Made by a program: the position numbers and the translations under genes. DNA of 64,000 nucleotides from Cellulosimicrobium cellulans (GTDB lineage Bacteria; Actinomycetota; Actinomycetes; Actinomycetales; Cellulomonadaceae). The notes below the pieces were generated by a model that searched no databases, was not told where the DNA came from, and was given only the letters and a program-made list of their open reading frames with translations. Location of the stretch: the NCBI RefSeq assembly GCF_016907755.1, contig NZ_JAFBCN010000001.1, forward strand, positions 4,092,001 to 4,156,000, written 5' to 3'. Below, one piece after another: positions 48,491-57,586 of the stretch (positions within the stretch are counted from its first letter, which is position 1; each line of letters starts with the position of its first letter).

Positions 48491-50272
48491 GTGTCCCAGC
48501 CGCCCGCCGACGCGCACCCCGGGCCCCGGCCCGCGTCCGACGCCCCCGACGACCGCTCGGACGACGCCGGGACCCGACCGCCGCCCGACGCCGAGGCGTC
48601 CGACCTGTCGGAGGACTCGGCCGCCGAGTCGCCGGGCGAGACGGCGAGCGAGCGAGCCGACGAGACAGCGGGCTCCGAGCCCGACGCCGCGTCCGACCTG
48701 ACGCACCGCGAGCGCCTCCTGCTCGCCCTCCTCGGGCCGCGGCGTCTGGCCCTGGGGGCGACCGCGCACGACCGCCTGTGGGGGTGGCTCGGGGTCGCGA
48801 TCGTCGCCGCCGTCGCGGCGGTGCTGCGGCTGTGGAACCTCGGCCGACCGGGCACGCTCGTGTTCGACGAGACGTACTACGTCAAGCAGGCGTGGACGCT
48901 GCTGCAGGTCGGGTACGAGGCCGACTGGCCCGACGAGCCGAACCCGGCGTTCGAGGCCGGGGACGTGAGCTCGTTCCTCCCGACCGCCGACTACGTGGTC
49001 CACCCGCCGCTCGGCAAGTGGATGATCGCGCTCGGCATGAAGGCGTTCGGCGGTGCCGAGAACCCGTGGTCGTGGCGCATCGCGTCCGCCGTCGTCGGGG
49101 TGGTCGCCGTCGTGCTCGTGGCGCGGATCGCACGGCGCCTGTTCGCCTCGACGGCGATGGGGATCGTCGCGGGCGCGCTCATGGCCGTGGACGGCGAGGC
49201 GATCGTGCACTCCCGCACCGGCCTGCTCGACAACATGCTCATGGTCTGGGTGCTCGTCGCGTTCGGGTGCCTGCTCCTCGACCGCGAGCAGGCGCGGCGT
49301 CGCCTCGCCGACCGCTGCGGCGCGATCCTCGACGCCGGCGGGAAGATCGGTCGCTACGGGCCCGGGCTCGGGTGGCGGTGGTGGCGCTTCACGGCGGCGG
49401 TCGCGCTCGGACTCGCGTGCGGGGTCAAGTGGTCGGGGCTGTACTTCCTCGCCGTCTTCGCCGTCGTGTCCGTGCTCTGGGACGCGACGGCGCGGCGCAC
49501 GGCGGGCGTCGGGCGCTGGTGGGAGGACGCGCTCGTGCGCGACGCGATCCCCGCCGCGCTCGTCATGCTCCCGACGGCGGCGCTCGCCTACCTCGGTGCG
49601 TGGACGTCGTGGTTCCGCACCCCCGGGGCGTACATGCGCCAGTGGGCGCTCGACCATCCCGGCGAGGGCGTGCAGTGGCTGCCGCCCGCGCTGCGGTCCC
49701 TGTGGGAGTACCACCTCAAGATGTGGGACTTCCACAACGGGCTCACGTCCGAGCACACGTACGAGGCGCACCCGCTCGGGTGGATCCTCCAGTGGCGCCC
49801 GACGTCGTTCTACTGGCGCTCCTACGACCCCGGCGAGGCCGGGTGCGAGGTCGAGCGGTGCGCTCGCGCGATCACGTCCCTCGGCAACCCCGTGCTGTGG
49901 TGGACGGCGGCGCTCGCGATCCTCGTCGCGCTCTGGGCGCTCGTCCGCCTCAAGGACTGGCGGGCGCTCACCGTCCTCAGCGGGATCGTCGCCGGGTGGG
50001 CCCCGTGGTTCCTCTACGCCGAGCGGACCATCTTCACGTTCTACTCGATCGTGTTCACCCCGTGGGTCGTGCTCACGCTCGTGTACGCGATGACGCTCGC
50101 GCTCGAACGCACCGAGCACCGCCCGGTCGCGCGGGCGCGCGTGAAGGTGGGGCTCACGGTCCTGCTCACGACGATCGGCGCCGTCAGCGTCTTCTTCTAC
50201 CCGATCTGGACGGCGTGGCAGGTGCCGTACTGGTTCTGGCGCCTGCACATGTGGCTGCCCACCTGGATCTGA
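48491..50272 (+). CDS. Protein O-mannosyltransferase (Pmt, dolichyl/polyprenyl-phosphate-mannose dependent)
   Basis: About 593 residues. An ~75-residue acidic Pro/Asp/Glu-rich cytoplasmic start, then about 11 transmembrane helices. The first extracytoplasmic loop has the PMT catalytic motif FDETYYVKQAW (Asp-Glu), followed by VVHPPLGKWMIALG and RTGLLDNMLM. Transfers mannose from a polyprenyl carrier to exported proteins. GTG 48491 is preferred because TACGAT (48478-48483) is 7 nt upstream; ATG 48482 would overlap that -10 box. Stop codon lies 4 nt from the convergent GH20 gene. Confidence 0.93.
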   Translation: MSQPPADAHPGPRPASDAPDDRSDDAGTRPPPDAEASDLSEDSAAESPGETASERADETAGSEPDAASDLTHRERLLLALLGPRRLALGATAHDRLWGWLGVAIVAAVAAVLRLWNLGRPGTLVFDETYYVKQAWTLLQVGYEADWPDEPNPAFEAGDVSSFLPTADYVVHPPLGKWMIALGMKAFGGAENPWSWRIASAVVGVVAVVLVARIARRLFASTAMGIVAGALMAVDGEAIVHSRTGLLDNMLMVWVLVAFGCLLLDREQARRRLADRCGAILDAGGKIGRYGPGLGWRWWRFTAAVALGLACGVKWSGLYFLAVFAVVSVLWDATARRTAGVGRWWEDALVRDAIPAALVMLPTAALAYLGAWTSWFRTPGAYMRQWALDHPGEGVQWLPPALRSLWEYHLKMWDFHNGLTSEHTYEAHPLGWILQWRPTSFYWRSYDPGEAGCEVERCARAITSLGNPVLWWTAALAILVALWALVRLKDWRALTVLSGIVAGWAPWFLYAERTIFTFYSIVFTPWVVLTLVYAMTLALERTEHRPVARARVKVGLTVLLTTIGAVSVFFYPIWTAWQVPYWFWRLHMWLPTWI

Positions 50273-50276
50273 CGCG

Positions 50277-51773
50277 TCACCAGTCGACCTGCGCCGACTC
50301 GTGGAACGCGATCCCCGCGCGGCGCCAGGCGTCCGCCTCGCGCGCCACACGACGGCGGTAGTCGTCCCAGTCCTTGCGGTCCGGGGCGGTCCAGCCCACC
50401 TCCGCGACGGCGCTCAGGCGCGGCAGGAGCATGGTGAACAGGGCGTCGAGCGTCGGGATCCGCTCGGTCCACACGGCCGCCTCGACGCCCTCGATCGTCT
50501 CGGCCGGCAGACCCGGCACGACCTCCTCCGGCTCCCAGTCGTAGGAGTCGCGCACCTCGACGAGGCCCGCCCAGTCCTGCCCCAGGGCAGGGTCGAACTC
50601 GGCCGTGTAGCGCATGTCGAGGTAGACGCGGTTCGCCGGCGACAAGATGATGCGCGCCCCGCCCTTCGCGGCGTCGACCAGGTACGTGAGGTCCATGGGG
50701 TGCGTGTCCCAGTACTGCACGATCGTGCCCGCGCGCAGCGGGGCCTTCGCGGCCTCCTGCCACGCGACCGGCTTCTTGCCGGCCTCGAGGATCACCCGCT
50801 CGCACAGCTCGACGAACCGCGCGTACTCGGCGGGCTCCATCTTCAGCACCTCGTCGCCGCCCAGGTGCACGTGCTCGCCGTCCGTCGCGTGGGCGAGGTC
50901 GGTGAAGACGTCGCGCAGGAACGACTCGGTGGCGGGCAGGTCGAACGTGAGGCGCGAGAACCCGACCTCGATGCCGGAGTAGGCGTCGGTCGCGACGCCG
51001 TCGGGCATGAGGTCCCCGTAGACGTGCGTCGCCGCGTTGATGTGGCCCGGGACGTCGATCTCCGGCACGACGCGCACGAAGCGCTCCGCCGCGTGGTCCT
51101 GCAGCGCGCGGAAGTCCGCGAGCGAGAGGTGCCCGCCCTTCCCGCCGGACGTGTCGCTCCCCGAGGAGAGCTTGGCGAGCTCGGGCCGGGACGGCGACTC
51201 GATGCGCCAGCCCTGGTCGTCCGTGAGGTGCAGGTGGAGCACGTTGAGCTTGTACGCCGCCGCGACGTCGATCACCGCACGCAGCGCGTCGAGACCGAAG
51301 AACGTCCGCGCGAGGTCCACGGACAGGCCGCGCCAGGGGTAGCGGGGCGCGTCGTGCACGACGACGTGGGGCACCCGTGCGGGCTCGTCGCCGGGACCGG
51401 GGGCTTCGACGAGCTGCCGCAGCGTCTGCACCGCGTGGAGCAGACCGGCGGGCTCGGCGGCGGTCGCGGTGACACCGCCCTGGTCGACGACCAGGCTGTA
51501 CCGCTCCGGGCTCGTGGAGCCGTCCGGACCGGCCGCATCGTCGATCCGGAGCACGAGCGCGGTGGGGGTCGCGACGCCCGCCGCGGCACCGCCGGACGCC
51601 GGGTCGTCGTGCGTCGCGACGACGCCGTCGACGCCGCTCAGGAGCGTCGCGGCCAGGTCCCCGAGCCACGGGGCGGTCCGCTCGAGACCGAGCGCGTGGA
51701 CCTCCAGCGTGGTGGCGGGGACGTGTCCCCCACGGGGCTCGACCTGCAGGGGCTGGGGGATGACCGAGACCAT
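50277..51773 (-). CDS. GH20 beta-N-acetylhexosaminidase
   Basis: 498 residues. N-terminal GH20b domain (about 1-135), then the catalytic barrel: YPWRGLSVDLARTFFGLDAL, NVLHLHLTDDQGWRIE, VVPEIDVPGHINAATHVYG and the catalytic Asp-Glu in HVHLGGDEVLKM. Ends with WTERIPTLDALFTMLLPRL. No signal peptide, so it cleaves GlcNAc or GalNAc from imported saccharides in the cytosol. GAGG precedes ATG 51773. A CGAATCGATTCG palindrome 29 bp upstream suggests LacI-type control. It may feed the same amino-sugar pool as the GH94 operon 7 kb away. Confidence 0.94.
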   Translation of the reverse strand: MVSVIPQPLQVEPRGGHVPATTLEVHALGLERTAPWLGDLAATLLSGVDGVVATHDDPASGGAAAGVATPTALVLRIDDAAGPDGSTSPERYSLVVDQGGVTATAAEPAGLLHAVQTLRQLVEAPGPGDEPARVPHVVVHDAPRYPWRGLSVDLARTFFGLDALRAVIDVAAAYKLNVLHLHLTDDQGWRIESPSRPELAKLSSGSDTSGGKGGHLSLADFRALQDHAAERFVRVVPEIDVPGHINAATHVYGDLMPDGVATDAYSGIEVGFSRLTFDLPATESFLRDVFTDLAHATDGEHVHLGGDEVLKMEPAEYARFVELCERVILEAGKKPVAWQEAAKAPLRAGTIVQYWDTHPMDLTYLVDAAKGGARIILSPANRVYLDMRYTAEFDPALGQDWAGLVEVRDSYDWEPEEVVPGLPAETIEGVEAAVWTERIPTLDALFTMLLPRLSAVAEVGWTAPDRKDWDDYRRRVAREADAWRRAGIAFHESAQVDW

Positions 51774-51801
51774 CGGGTACCTCGTCGTCTGGGGCTGGGA
51801 T

Positions 51802-51813
51802 CGAATCGATTCG
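51802..51813. promoter_or_regulatory. LacI-type operator-like palindrome before GH20 gene
   Basis: CGAATCGATTCG, perfect 12-bp palindrome, 29 bp upstream of the GH20 ATG. It differs from the CGCAT-centred operators at 24-27 kb, so a different regulator is implied. Confidence 0.5.
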
Positions 51814-51870
51814 GCTTTTGCGAGCGCCACACCCTAACCCGCGTCAGCAGGGACGGCCAAGCGCCTCGGG

Positions 51871-53499
51871 TCAGTGCGAGGGCGCGACGTAGCGCGGACT
51901 CGGGTCCAGGCCGAGCACGCCCTCGACGTCGCGGGCCGGGTCCGAGGAACCGGTGGTCCACCCGCCGACCAACCCCTGCGGCAGGCCGTCGAGCAGCACG
52001 CCCCACTCGCGGACGCGCGCGCCGTAACCGTCGCCGGACGTGGGCTGCAGCACGACCGCCGTCTCGCCGGCCCCCAGGTCGAGGCCTGCCACGTCGCGGA
52101 TCGCGTCCGCGTCGGAGCGCTGCAGCACGACGAGCTTCTGCGGGAGCCCGGACGTGCGCACGACCTCCCCCACCGCGCCGATCGCGGCACCCAGCTCGTC
52201 CGCGTCCACGGTGCCGTTCGGGACGTCCTCGCCGCGACGGGCATCGACGTCCAGGACGACCCCCACGGTCGGGCGGGCGAGCACGTCCGCGTACTCGGCC
52301 ACCTGCTCGTCGAAGGTCGCGCGCCCCGGCTCGAACCGCAGGACGACCAGCACCCCCGCCGCCGCGGCGGCGTCCACCAGCGGCAACAGCTCGTCGGCAG
52401 GGATCTCCGTCGAGTAGTCGCGGTCCGTCCCCGCGCTCGACGACGCCCGGGTCGCGGGGACCTCGAGAACCGGCACCACGACCTCGTCCGGGGCCGCCTC
52501 CACGTACGCGGCCGCCGCGTCCTGCGCGCGCGTGACGGCGTCGGACACGGACCGCTCCCCCACCGCCACGAGCCCGGACGTCACCGCGTCCGCCTCGACC
52601 GCCACGTACCGCACCCCGTCGGCGAGCACGAGCTGCGACCCGCTCGGGAGCAGGGCGCCGGCCTCGGCCGTGCGCAGCCGCCACGCGAGGTCGTCCGCGG
52701 ACCCGAAGCTCGCCCCGATGCCCACGACCGCGAGCGCCTTCGCGGCCGCGAGCGCGTCGACGACCTCCGCCGAGGACCGCGGGTCGCCCTGTGGCACCTC
52801 GAGCGGCACCGCCCCGGCCGCGCGGGCCGTCGCGATGGCCGCGGACTGCGGGCCGCCGGGCGCGTCGAGGCTCCCCGGCTCCGTGAGCGCGAGGACCTCC
52901 GTGAGCGTCTCCGGCTCGCCGCGCTCGGGGAGCGCGGCGCGGACGTCGTCGAGGTCGTGCTCGTCGAGCGTCCCGTCCGCGCGGAGCGCGCCGACGTCGA
53001 GCAGGACCTGCTCGACGCCCTCGACGTCACCCACCGTCGCACGCTGGGGCGCCTCGTCGGCGTCCTCCTCCTGCCCGGGCGGGGCGTCGGCCTCACCGAC
53101 CTCGACGACGGCGGCCGTGCCGAGCCGGGCGAGCTCCGTGCGCAGCCCGCCGTCGGAGATCCCCCCACCGACCAGGAGGACGGGGGCGGCGAGCTCGACC
53201 GCCGCGGCGGCCGCCACGGCCCGCGCGGCCTCGTCGTCGACGACGGCGAGGACGACCACGGGCGCGGACGTGAAGAAGGCCTGGCTGCTCGTCAGCGCGA
53301 GCTCCGCCGGGTCGGTCGAGTCCAGCACGAGGACGCCGTCGCCGGGCTCCGCGGCACGCGCGACGAGCCCCGTCTCGCCCGAGGAAGGTCCGTCGGCCTT
53401 CGCCGTCTCCGCGGCACAGCCACCGAGCACCGCAACGGTGCCGAGGCTGAGGACGACGGGGAGGGCGACAGGGACGAATCGGACCTTCCGAGAGTTCAC
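51871..53499 (-). CDS. Large secreted lipoprotein, possible cell-wall-binding-repeat-like domain
   Basis: 542 residues. Signal peptide with lipobox LGGC (about Cys28). The first half alternates Val/Ala-rich strands and helices (ALTSSQAFFTSAPVVVLAVV, APVLLVGGGISDGGLRTELA, AVVEVG), which resembles the cell-wall-binding repeat 2 pattern. The second half, with VVVPVLEVPATR, GVLVVLRFEPGR, VGVVLDVDARRGEDV and KLVVLQRSDADAI, looks like a TIM-barrel-like domain. Specific function is not recognised. Starts at GTG 53499 with GATGAT six bases upstream. Confidence 0.65.
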   Translation of the reverse strand: MNSRKVRFVPVALPVVLSLGTVAVLGGCAAETAKADGPSSGETGLVARAAEPGDGVLVLDSTDPAELALTSSQAFFTSAPVVVLAVVDDEAARAVAAAAAVELAAPVLLVGGGISDGGLRTELARLGTAAVVEVGEADAPPGQEEDADEAPQRATVGDVEGVEQVLLDVGALRADGTLDEHDLDDVRAALPERGEPETLTEVLALTEPGSLDAPGGPQSAAIATARAAGAVPLEVPQGDPRSSAEVVDALAAAKALAVVGIGASFGSADDLAWRLRTAEAGALLPSGSQLVLADGVRYVAVEADAVTSGLVAVGERSVSDAVTRAQDAAAAYVEAAPDEVVVPVLEVPATRASSSAGTDRDYSTEIPADELLPLVDAAAAAGVLVVLRFEPGRATFDEQVAEYADVLARPTVGVVLDVDARRGEDVPNGTVDADELGAAIGAVGEVVRTSGLPQKLVVLQRSDADAIRDVAGLDLGAGETAVVLQPTSGDGYGARVREWGVLLDGLPQGLVGGWTTGSSDPARDVEGVLGLDPSPRYVAPSH

Positions 53500-53688
53500 G
53501 CCCCCATCATCGCGTACGCCGCGCGCCCCGCAGAACGGGGGATGTGGAGGAGTCGTGACGGTCGGCCCGTCGGGTGGACGCCCGCCGGTGGGGTGACCCG
53601 TGTTCGGGACGCGCCGCGGGCGCACGGGACGCCCGGCGTCACCGACCGGCATACTGGCCGGGCCCGAACCCACCGCCGAGGAGATCGC

Positions 53689-54207
53689 ATGTCGACCCCC
53701 GACCAGCCCGACCAGAACCCGCAGCAGCCCGGCGGGACGCCCTCCGGACCGCCCGCGTACGGCGCGCCGCAGCCCGGTCAGCCGCAGCAGCCGCCGCAGG
53801 CCCCGCAGTACGGCGCCCCGCAGGCACCCCAGTACGGCGCGCCGCAGGCGCCGCAGTACAACGCCCCGCAGGCCGGACCCGTCCCGGGCGGGACGCCCGG
53901 GTACCAGGCCCCGGCCCAGGACCCCGGCAAGACGATGGGCATCGTCGGCCTCGTGCTGTCGTTCCTCGGCTGCCTGTCGATCGTGGGCCTGATCCTCAGC
54001 ATCATCGCCTTCAACAAGTCGAAGAAGGCCGGCTACAAGAACGGCGTCGCCCTCGCGGGCATCATCGTCGGCGCCATCGTGCTCGTGATCTCGATCGTCG
54101 TCGGCATCATCCTCGGCGTCACCACGTCCGCACTCCTCGAGAAGTGCGAGGATCTCGGCCCTGGCACGCACTACGAGAACGGCATCGAGTACACCTGCCC
54201 GGGCTGA
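53689..54207 (+). CDS. DUF4190-type membrane protein with Pro/Gln/Tyr-rich repeats
   Basis: 172 residues. The N-terminal ~75 residues are low-complexity with PQAPQYGA-type repeats (three tandem copies of about 8 residues). Two transmembrane helices follow (about 84-106 and 117-142) with a basic KSKKAGYKNG loop between, the DUF4190 layout, and a short Cys-containing exterior tail. GAGGAG precedes the ATG. Likely a small membrane organiser or sensor; function unknown. Confidence 0.75.
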   Translation: MSTPDQPDQNPQQPGGTPSGPPAYGAPQPGQPQQPPQAPQYGAPQAPQYGAPQAPQYNAPQAGPVPGGTPGYQAPAQDPGKTMGIVGLVLSFLGCLSIVGLILSIIAFNKSKKAGYKNGVALAGIIVGAIVLVISIVVGIILGVTTSALLEKCEDLGPGTHYENGIEYTCPG

Positions 54208-54246
54208 CGGGCGACTCGCACGCTCCGCGCGATCCGAGCACGCGCC

Positions 54247-54280
54247 ACGAAGGCCCCCGCCGACCGACGGGGGCCTTCGT
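54247..54280. terminator. Bidirectional terminator
   Basis: Perfect 13-bp arms ACGAAGGCCCCCG (54247-54259) and CGGGGGCCTTCGT (54268-54280), loop of 8 nt, between convergent genes. Confidence 0.88.
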
Positions 54281-54286
54281 CGTCCG

Positions 54287-55195
54287 TCAGCCCGCGTCCG
54301 CGGCGCAGCGGAACCCGAGGTGCGTCGTCGCGCTGTCGTCCGACTGCGGGGACCGGGCCGCGGGCCGGTACCGGCGGCAGTACTCGGGCGCGCACAGGTG
54401 CGAGCCGCCCTTCGTGACGCGCACGACCTGCGGTGACGTCGTCGGCGCCAGGAGATTGGGCCGCGCCCCGGCGTCCGGCCCGCGCGTGCCGGGGACGACG
54501 TGGCGGGGCGTGAACGTGTCGACCGTCCACTCCCAGGTGTTTCCGACGAGGTCGACCAGCCCGTACGCGTTCGCCGCGTAGGAGCCGACGGGCGACGTCC
54601 CGCCCCAGCCCTCGTCGAGGTACGGGAACCGGCCCTGCCAGGTGTTCGCCATCTGCCGCCCGCCCGGCGCGAGCTCGTCGCCCCACGCGTACTCGGCATC
54701 CGCCAACCCGCCGCGCGCGGCGCGCTCCCACTCGGCCTCCGTCGGGAGTCGGCGCCCCGCCCACGTCGCGTAGGCCGACGCGTCCTCGAACGCGACGAGC
54801 ACCACCGGGTGGTCCGGGCGGTCGTCGACGTCGGTCCCCGGTCCCTGCGGCGAGCGCCAGGACGCCCCGGGCTGCCACCGCCACCACTGCCGCCAGTCGC
54901 GCAGGTCGACCGGACCCGCCGTCGGGGTGAACACGAGGCCCCCGGGCACCAGGTCCGCCGGGTCGGCCCCCGGGAAGTCGGCCGGGTCGAGCGCGCGCTC
55001 CGCGACCGTGACGTACCCCGTGTCCGCGACGAACGCCGCGTACTGCGCGTTCGTCACCGCGTGCCGCTCCAGCAGGAACGGCGCGACCTCCCGGTCGTGC
55101 GCCGGCCCCTCCTCGGGGTAGTGGCGGTCGGAACCCATGCGGAACGTCCCGCCGGGGACGGGGACGAGCTCGGTGAGGGCCACGCTGGCCAGCAT
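54287..55195 (-). CDS. Formylglycine-generating enzyme (sulfatase-modifying factor)
   Basis: 302 residues, family length. Motifs: VPGGTFRMGSDRHYPEEGPA (about 13-32), HAVTNAQYAAFV, LPTEAEWERAARGG, GNTWEWTVD and GGSHLCAPEYCRRYRPAARS. The two copper-binding cysteines (Cys268, Cys273) are present, so it should be an active FGE that converts a sulfatase Cys to formylglycine, rather than an ergothioneine- or kinase-type relative. No sulfatase or CxPxR substrate was noticed in the window, so its partner is elsewhere. No signal peptide. Confidence 0.92.
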   Translation of the reverse strand: MLASVALTELVPVPGGTFRMGSDRHYPEEGPAHDREVAPFLLERHAVTNAQYAAFVADTGYVTVAERALDPADFPGADPADLVPGGLVFTPTAGPVDLRDWRQWWRWQPGASWRSPQGPGTDVDDRPDHPVVLVAFEDASAYATWAGRRLPTEAEWERAARGGLADAEYAWGDELAPGGRQMANTWQGRFPYLDEGWGGTSPVGSYAANAYGLVDLVGNTWEWTVDTFTPRHVVPGTRGPDAGARPNLLAPTTSPQVVRVTKGGSHLCAPEYCRRYRPAARSPQSDDSATTHLGFRCAADAG

Positions 55196-55237
55196 AAGAG
55201 CGCCACCCTGTCGGTGGGACGTCGTACGTTGCGCGTC

Positions 55238-56062
55238 ATGACACCTCACTTTCCCACCCTGCCCGACGACCTCCCGCCCGGGCGCCTCGTGCTCGCCGAC
55301 GAGAGCGACTGGGCACCGCCCGAGCTCCACGGCACGGCGCTGCTCTGGGTCTCGGACGCACCCGCCCAGGACGCGGGCGAGGTCTGGGCGCGCCTGCGCG
55401 GCGCGCACGCGCAGACCGGCCTCGTCCCTCTCCTCCTGGAGCACGACGACGACCACCCGGACGCCTGGGTCGGACGGTGGTCGTTCCCCGAGCCCGCCGA
55501 GGTGCTCGACGCCGTCGATCCCGAGACGGCCCTCCGGTCGCTCTGGGACGACCTCCAGGACGACGCGGGATCCGACGCGGACGAGGTGCCCGGGGCGGGA
55601 GAACCGAGCGGGCCCTGGCCCGGCCTGGCTCGGCCCGGGCAGGCCGGGGAGGACCCGGAGGCGCTCGCCGACGCCTTCGCCCGCCATCTCCAGGACGACG
55701 TCGACCCCTACGGCCGACCGCGACCGTGGAGGCTCGGCCTGGTTCCCGCGCCCGACGGCGCAGGTGCCCTGACCCTCGCCGGCTGGGACGGGCCCTGCAA
55801 CCACACGAACGACACGGAGCTGGTCTCGGCGGTCCTGCGCTCCTGGGCCGATCGCTTCGGCGCCCGGGTCGTCGGCGTCGGGACGGACACGTTGCTGGTC
55901 TCCGTCGCGCGACCGCCCCAGGACCTCGAGCACGCCCGCGCTCTCGCCGTCGAGCACTTCGCCGTCTGCCCCGACAACGTCTGGCAGGGTGCCCACGACA
56001 CGTTCGACGGGTACGCCCACGCACTCGTCGGGACCCACGCCTGGTCGTTCTGGTGGGACTGA
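55238..56062 (+). CDS. DUF4253-domain protein
   Basis: 274 residues, acidic and soluble. Trp-rich ends (DESDWAPPELHGTALLWVS, then AHALVGTHAWSFWWD) and the C-terminal segment HFAVCPDNVWQG match the DUF4253 pattern. Function unknown. TACGTT (55225-55230) sits 7 nt before the ATG, so the message is probably leaderless. Divergent from the FGE gene. Confidence 0.75.
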   Translation: MTPHFPTLPDDLPPGRLVLADESDWAPPELHGTALLWVSDAPAQDAGEVWARLRGAHAQTGLVPLLLEHDDDHPDAWVGRWSFPEPAEVLDAVDPETALRSLWDDLQDDAGSDADEVPGAGEPSGPWPGLARPGQAGEDPEALADAFARHLQDDVDPYGRPRPWRLGLVPAPDGAGALTLAGWDGPCNHTNDTELVSAVLRSWADRFGARVVGVGTDTLLVSVARPPQDLEHARALAVEHFAVCPDNVWQGAHDTFDGYAHALVGTHAWSFWWD

Positions 56063-56083
56063 GACGCGCCCTGAGCAGCAGAA

Positions 56084-56110
56084 AGGGCCGCTGACCGTGT
56101 CAGCGGCCCT
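56084..56110. terminator. Bidirectional terminator between DUF4253 gene and tRNA-Ala
   Basis: AGGGCCGCTGAC (56084-56095) pairs with GTCAGCGGCCCT (56099-56110). On the minus strand it is followed by TTTC, fitting the tRNA transcript. Confidence 0.82.
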
Positions 56111-56119
56111 CTCAGAGGG

Positions 56120-56192
56120 TGGAGCTAGGGGGATTCGAACCCCCGACCTTCTCATTGCGAACGAGACGCGCTACCAACTGCGCCATAGCCCC
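56120..56192 (-). tRNA. tRNA-Ala (anticodon CGC)
   Basis: 73 nt. Acceptor GGGGCTA/TAGCTCC, D stem GCGC/GCGC, anticodon stem TCTCG/TGAGA with loop TTCGCAA (anticodon CGC), T arm GGGGG-TTCGAAT-CCCCC, discriminator A. CCA is not encoded. Confidence 0.96.
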
Positions 56193-56256
56193 TCAAGCGA
56201 GGAACAGACTAGCACCCCGGGGGTGGGGTCTACCAAACCGGCCACCCCCGGGGGAG

Positions 56257-57525
56257 CTACTGCCCCGCGGCCCGACGCCGAGCGAGGATCTCGTTGAGGT
56301 CGAGCCCCAGCGTCTCGGTCGACGGCTTGCGCTCGTCCCCGACGGCGGGCTCGGGCGCGCCCGAGGGCACGTCCACGGCGACCTCCACCGCGGCGACCGG
56401 GGCAGGGACTGCGCCCGCCCGGGCGGGCGAGACCACGTCGTCGTCCGTGAGCGGGGCGGGCTCGCGCCGCGGGGCCGTCGGCTTCATCGTGTAGGTCGGC
56501 GGCGGCACCGGCACGGGGTCCCAGGCGCGACCCGACGGCACGCGGTCCGCGTCGACGGCCTCGACCTCGACGACCGGCGCGGCCTCGTCCGCCACGTCCG
56601 TCGCGACCGCCGGAGCCTCGGACGACCCGGCGCGCGCAGACGCAGGCTCCTCGGAGCCGGAGTCCTCGGCCGTCGTCGTGCTCGGCGCCGTGACCCGCTC
56701 GCGCGGCGACGACCCGACGGGGCCACCTCCGGAGAGTGCGGCCGCGGTGGCGTTCGCCCGCGCGAGGTCCTGGGGCGTGACGCGCGGGATCATCTGCGTG
56801 CTCACCTGCGACCCGTGCACGGCGCGGCCGGTGACGCGCGGACGCGCACCCCGGGGCGCGGGCGGCGCGCCGAGGACGGTCCCGCGTGCGGCACGGGCGG
56901 CGGCGCGGCGCTCGGCCAGCCACGCGGCGTCGGACCGCTGCGCGGCGAGCACCGCACGACGGCCCAGCACGAGGACGAGGCCGAGGACCGCCGTCGGGAC
57001 CGCGCCGGACCACCACGGGAGATACCCGAGCGCGACGACGGCCCACACGGCGACGCTCGCGAGCAGCAGCACGACCGTGAGCGCGAGACGGCGGCGCGCC
57101 GCGGCGGCGCGCCGCTCGAGGAGGGCGAGGCGGGACTGCTCGGACGCCGGCTGACGGCGCGGCGGTGCCCCGCGCGAGGGTGACGCGCTGTCGGTGCTCC
57201 CCATGGCGTGCGTTCCCTCCTCCTCGTGCGTCCGGCCGTCCGGCCGGTCCTGCGTCGCCGCTCCCCCGAGGAGGGCGCGACCCCCGTCCGCGGACTGACC
57301 CGGGCCGATCGACGCGACGGCGGCGACGCCGTCGAGCCGCGCGTCCCAGCCGCCCGAGCCCCCGCCACCCGGGCCGGCGACGGCCAGGACACGCAGGGAA
57401 CCGGAGAAGCGGTCGTCCGTGCGCGCCTCCAGCAGCTGCTGCCGGTGGCGCACCCGGTGCGGGACGTAGAACCCGACCCACAGCAGGAACACCGCGAGCG
57501 CGACGATCCCCGAGGCCGATTCCAC
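56257..57525 (-). CDS. Hypothetical membrane protein with N-terminal anchor and disordered C-terminal half
   Basis: 422 residues. One N-terminal helix (SGIVALAVFLLWVGFYVPH, about 5-23), then a soluble segment and two further helices at about 152-190 (LALTVVLLLASVAVWAVVAL, AVPTAVLGLVLVLG). The last ~200 residues are Ala/Pro/Glu-rich and probably disordered, ending in the conserved-looking LGLDLNEILARRRA. GTG 57525 is preceded by TACGGT (57532-57537) at 6 nt, so leaderless. Similar proteins occur across actinobacteria next to an acetyltransferase; function unknown. Confidence 0.72.
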   Translation of the reverse strand: MESASGIVALAVFLLWVGFYVPHRVRHRQQLLEARTDDRFSGSLRVLAVAGPGGGGSGGWDARLDGVAAVASIGPGQSADGGRALLGGAATQDRPDGRTHEEEGTHAMGSTDSASPSRGAPPRRQPASEQSRLALLERRAAAARRRLALTVVLLLASVAVWAVVALGYLPWWSGAVPTAVLGLVLVLGRRAVLAAQRSDAAWLAERRAAARAARGTVLGAPPAPRGARPRVTGRAVHGSQVSTQMIPRVTPQDLARANATAAALSGGGPVGSSPRERVTAPSTTTAEDSGSEEPASARAGSSEAPAVATDVADEAAPVVEVEAVDADRVPSGRAWDPVPVPPPTYTMKPTAPRREPAPLTDDDVVSPARAGAVPAPVAAVEVAVDVPSGAPEPAVGDERKPSTETLGLDLNEILARRRAAGQ

Positions 57526-57586
57526 ATCCCGACCGTAGGCGAGGCGCGCGGCCACGGTCCGCACGCGCTCCGGCGTGTCGGTGGGC

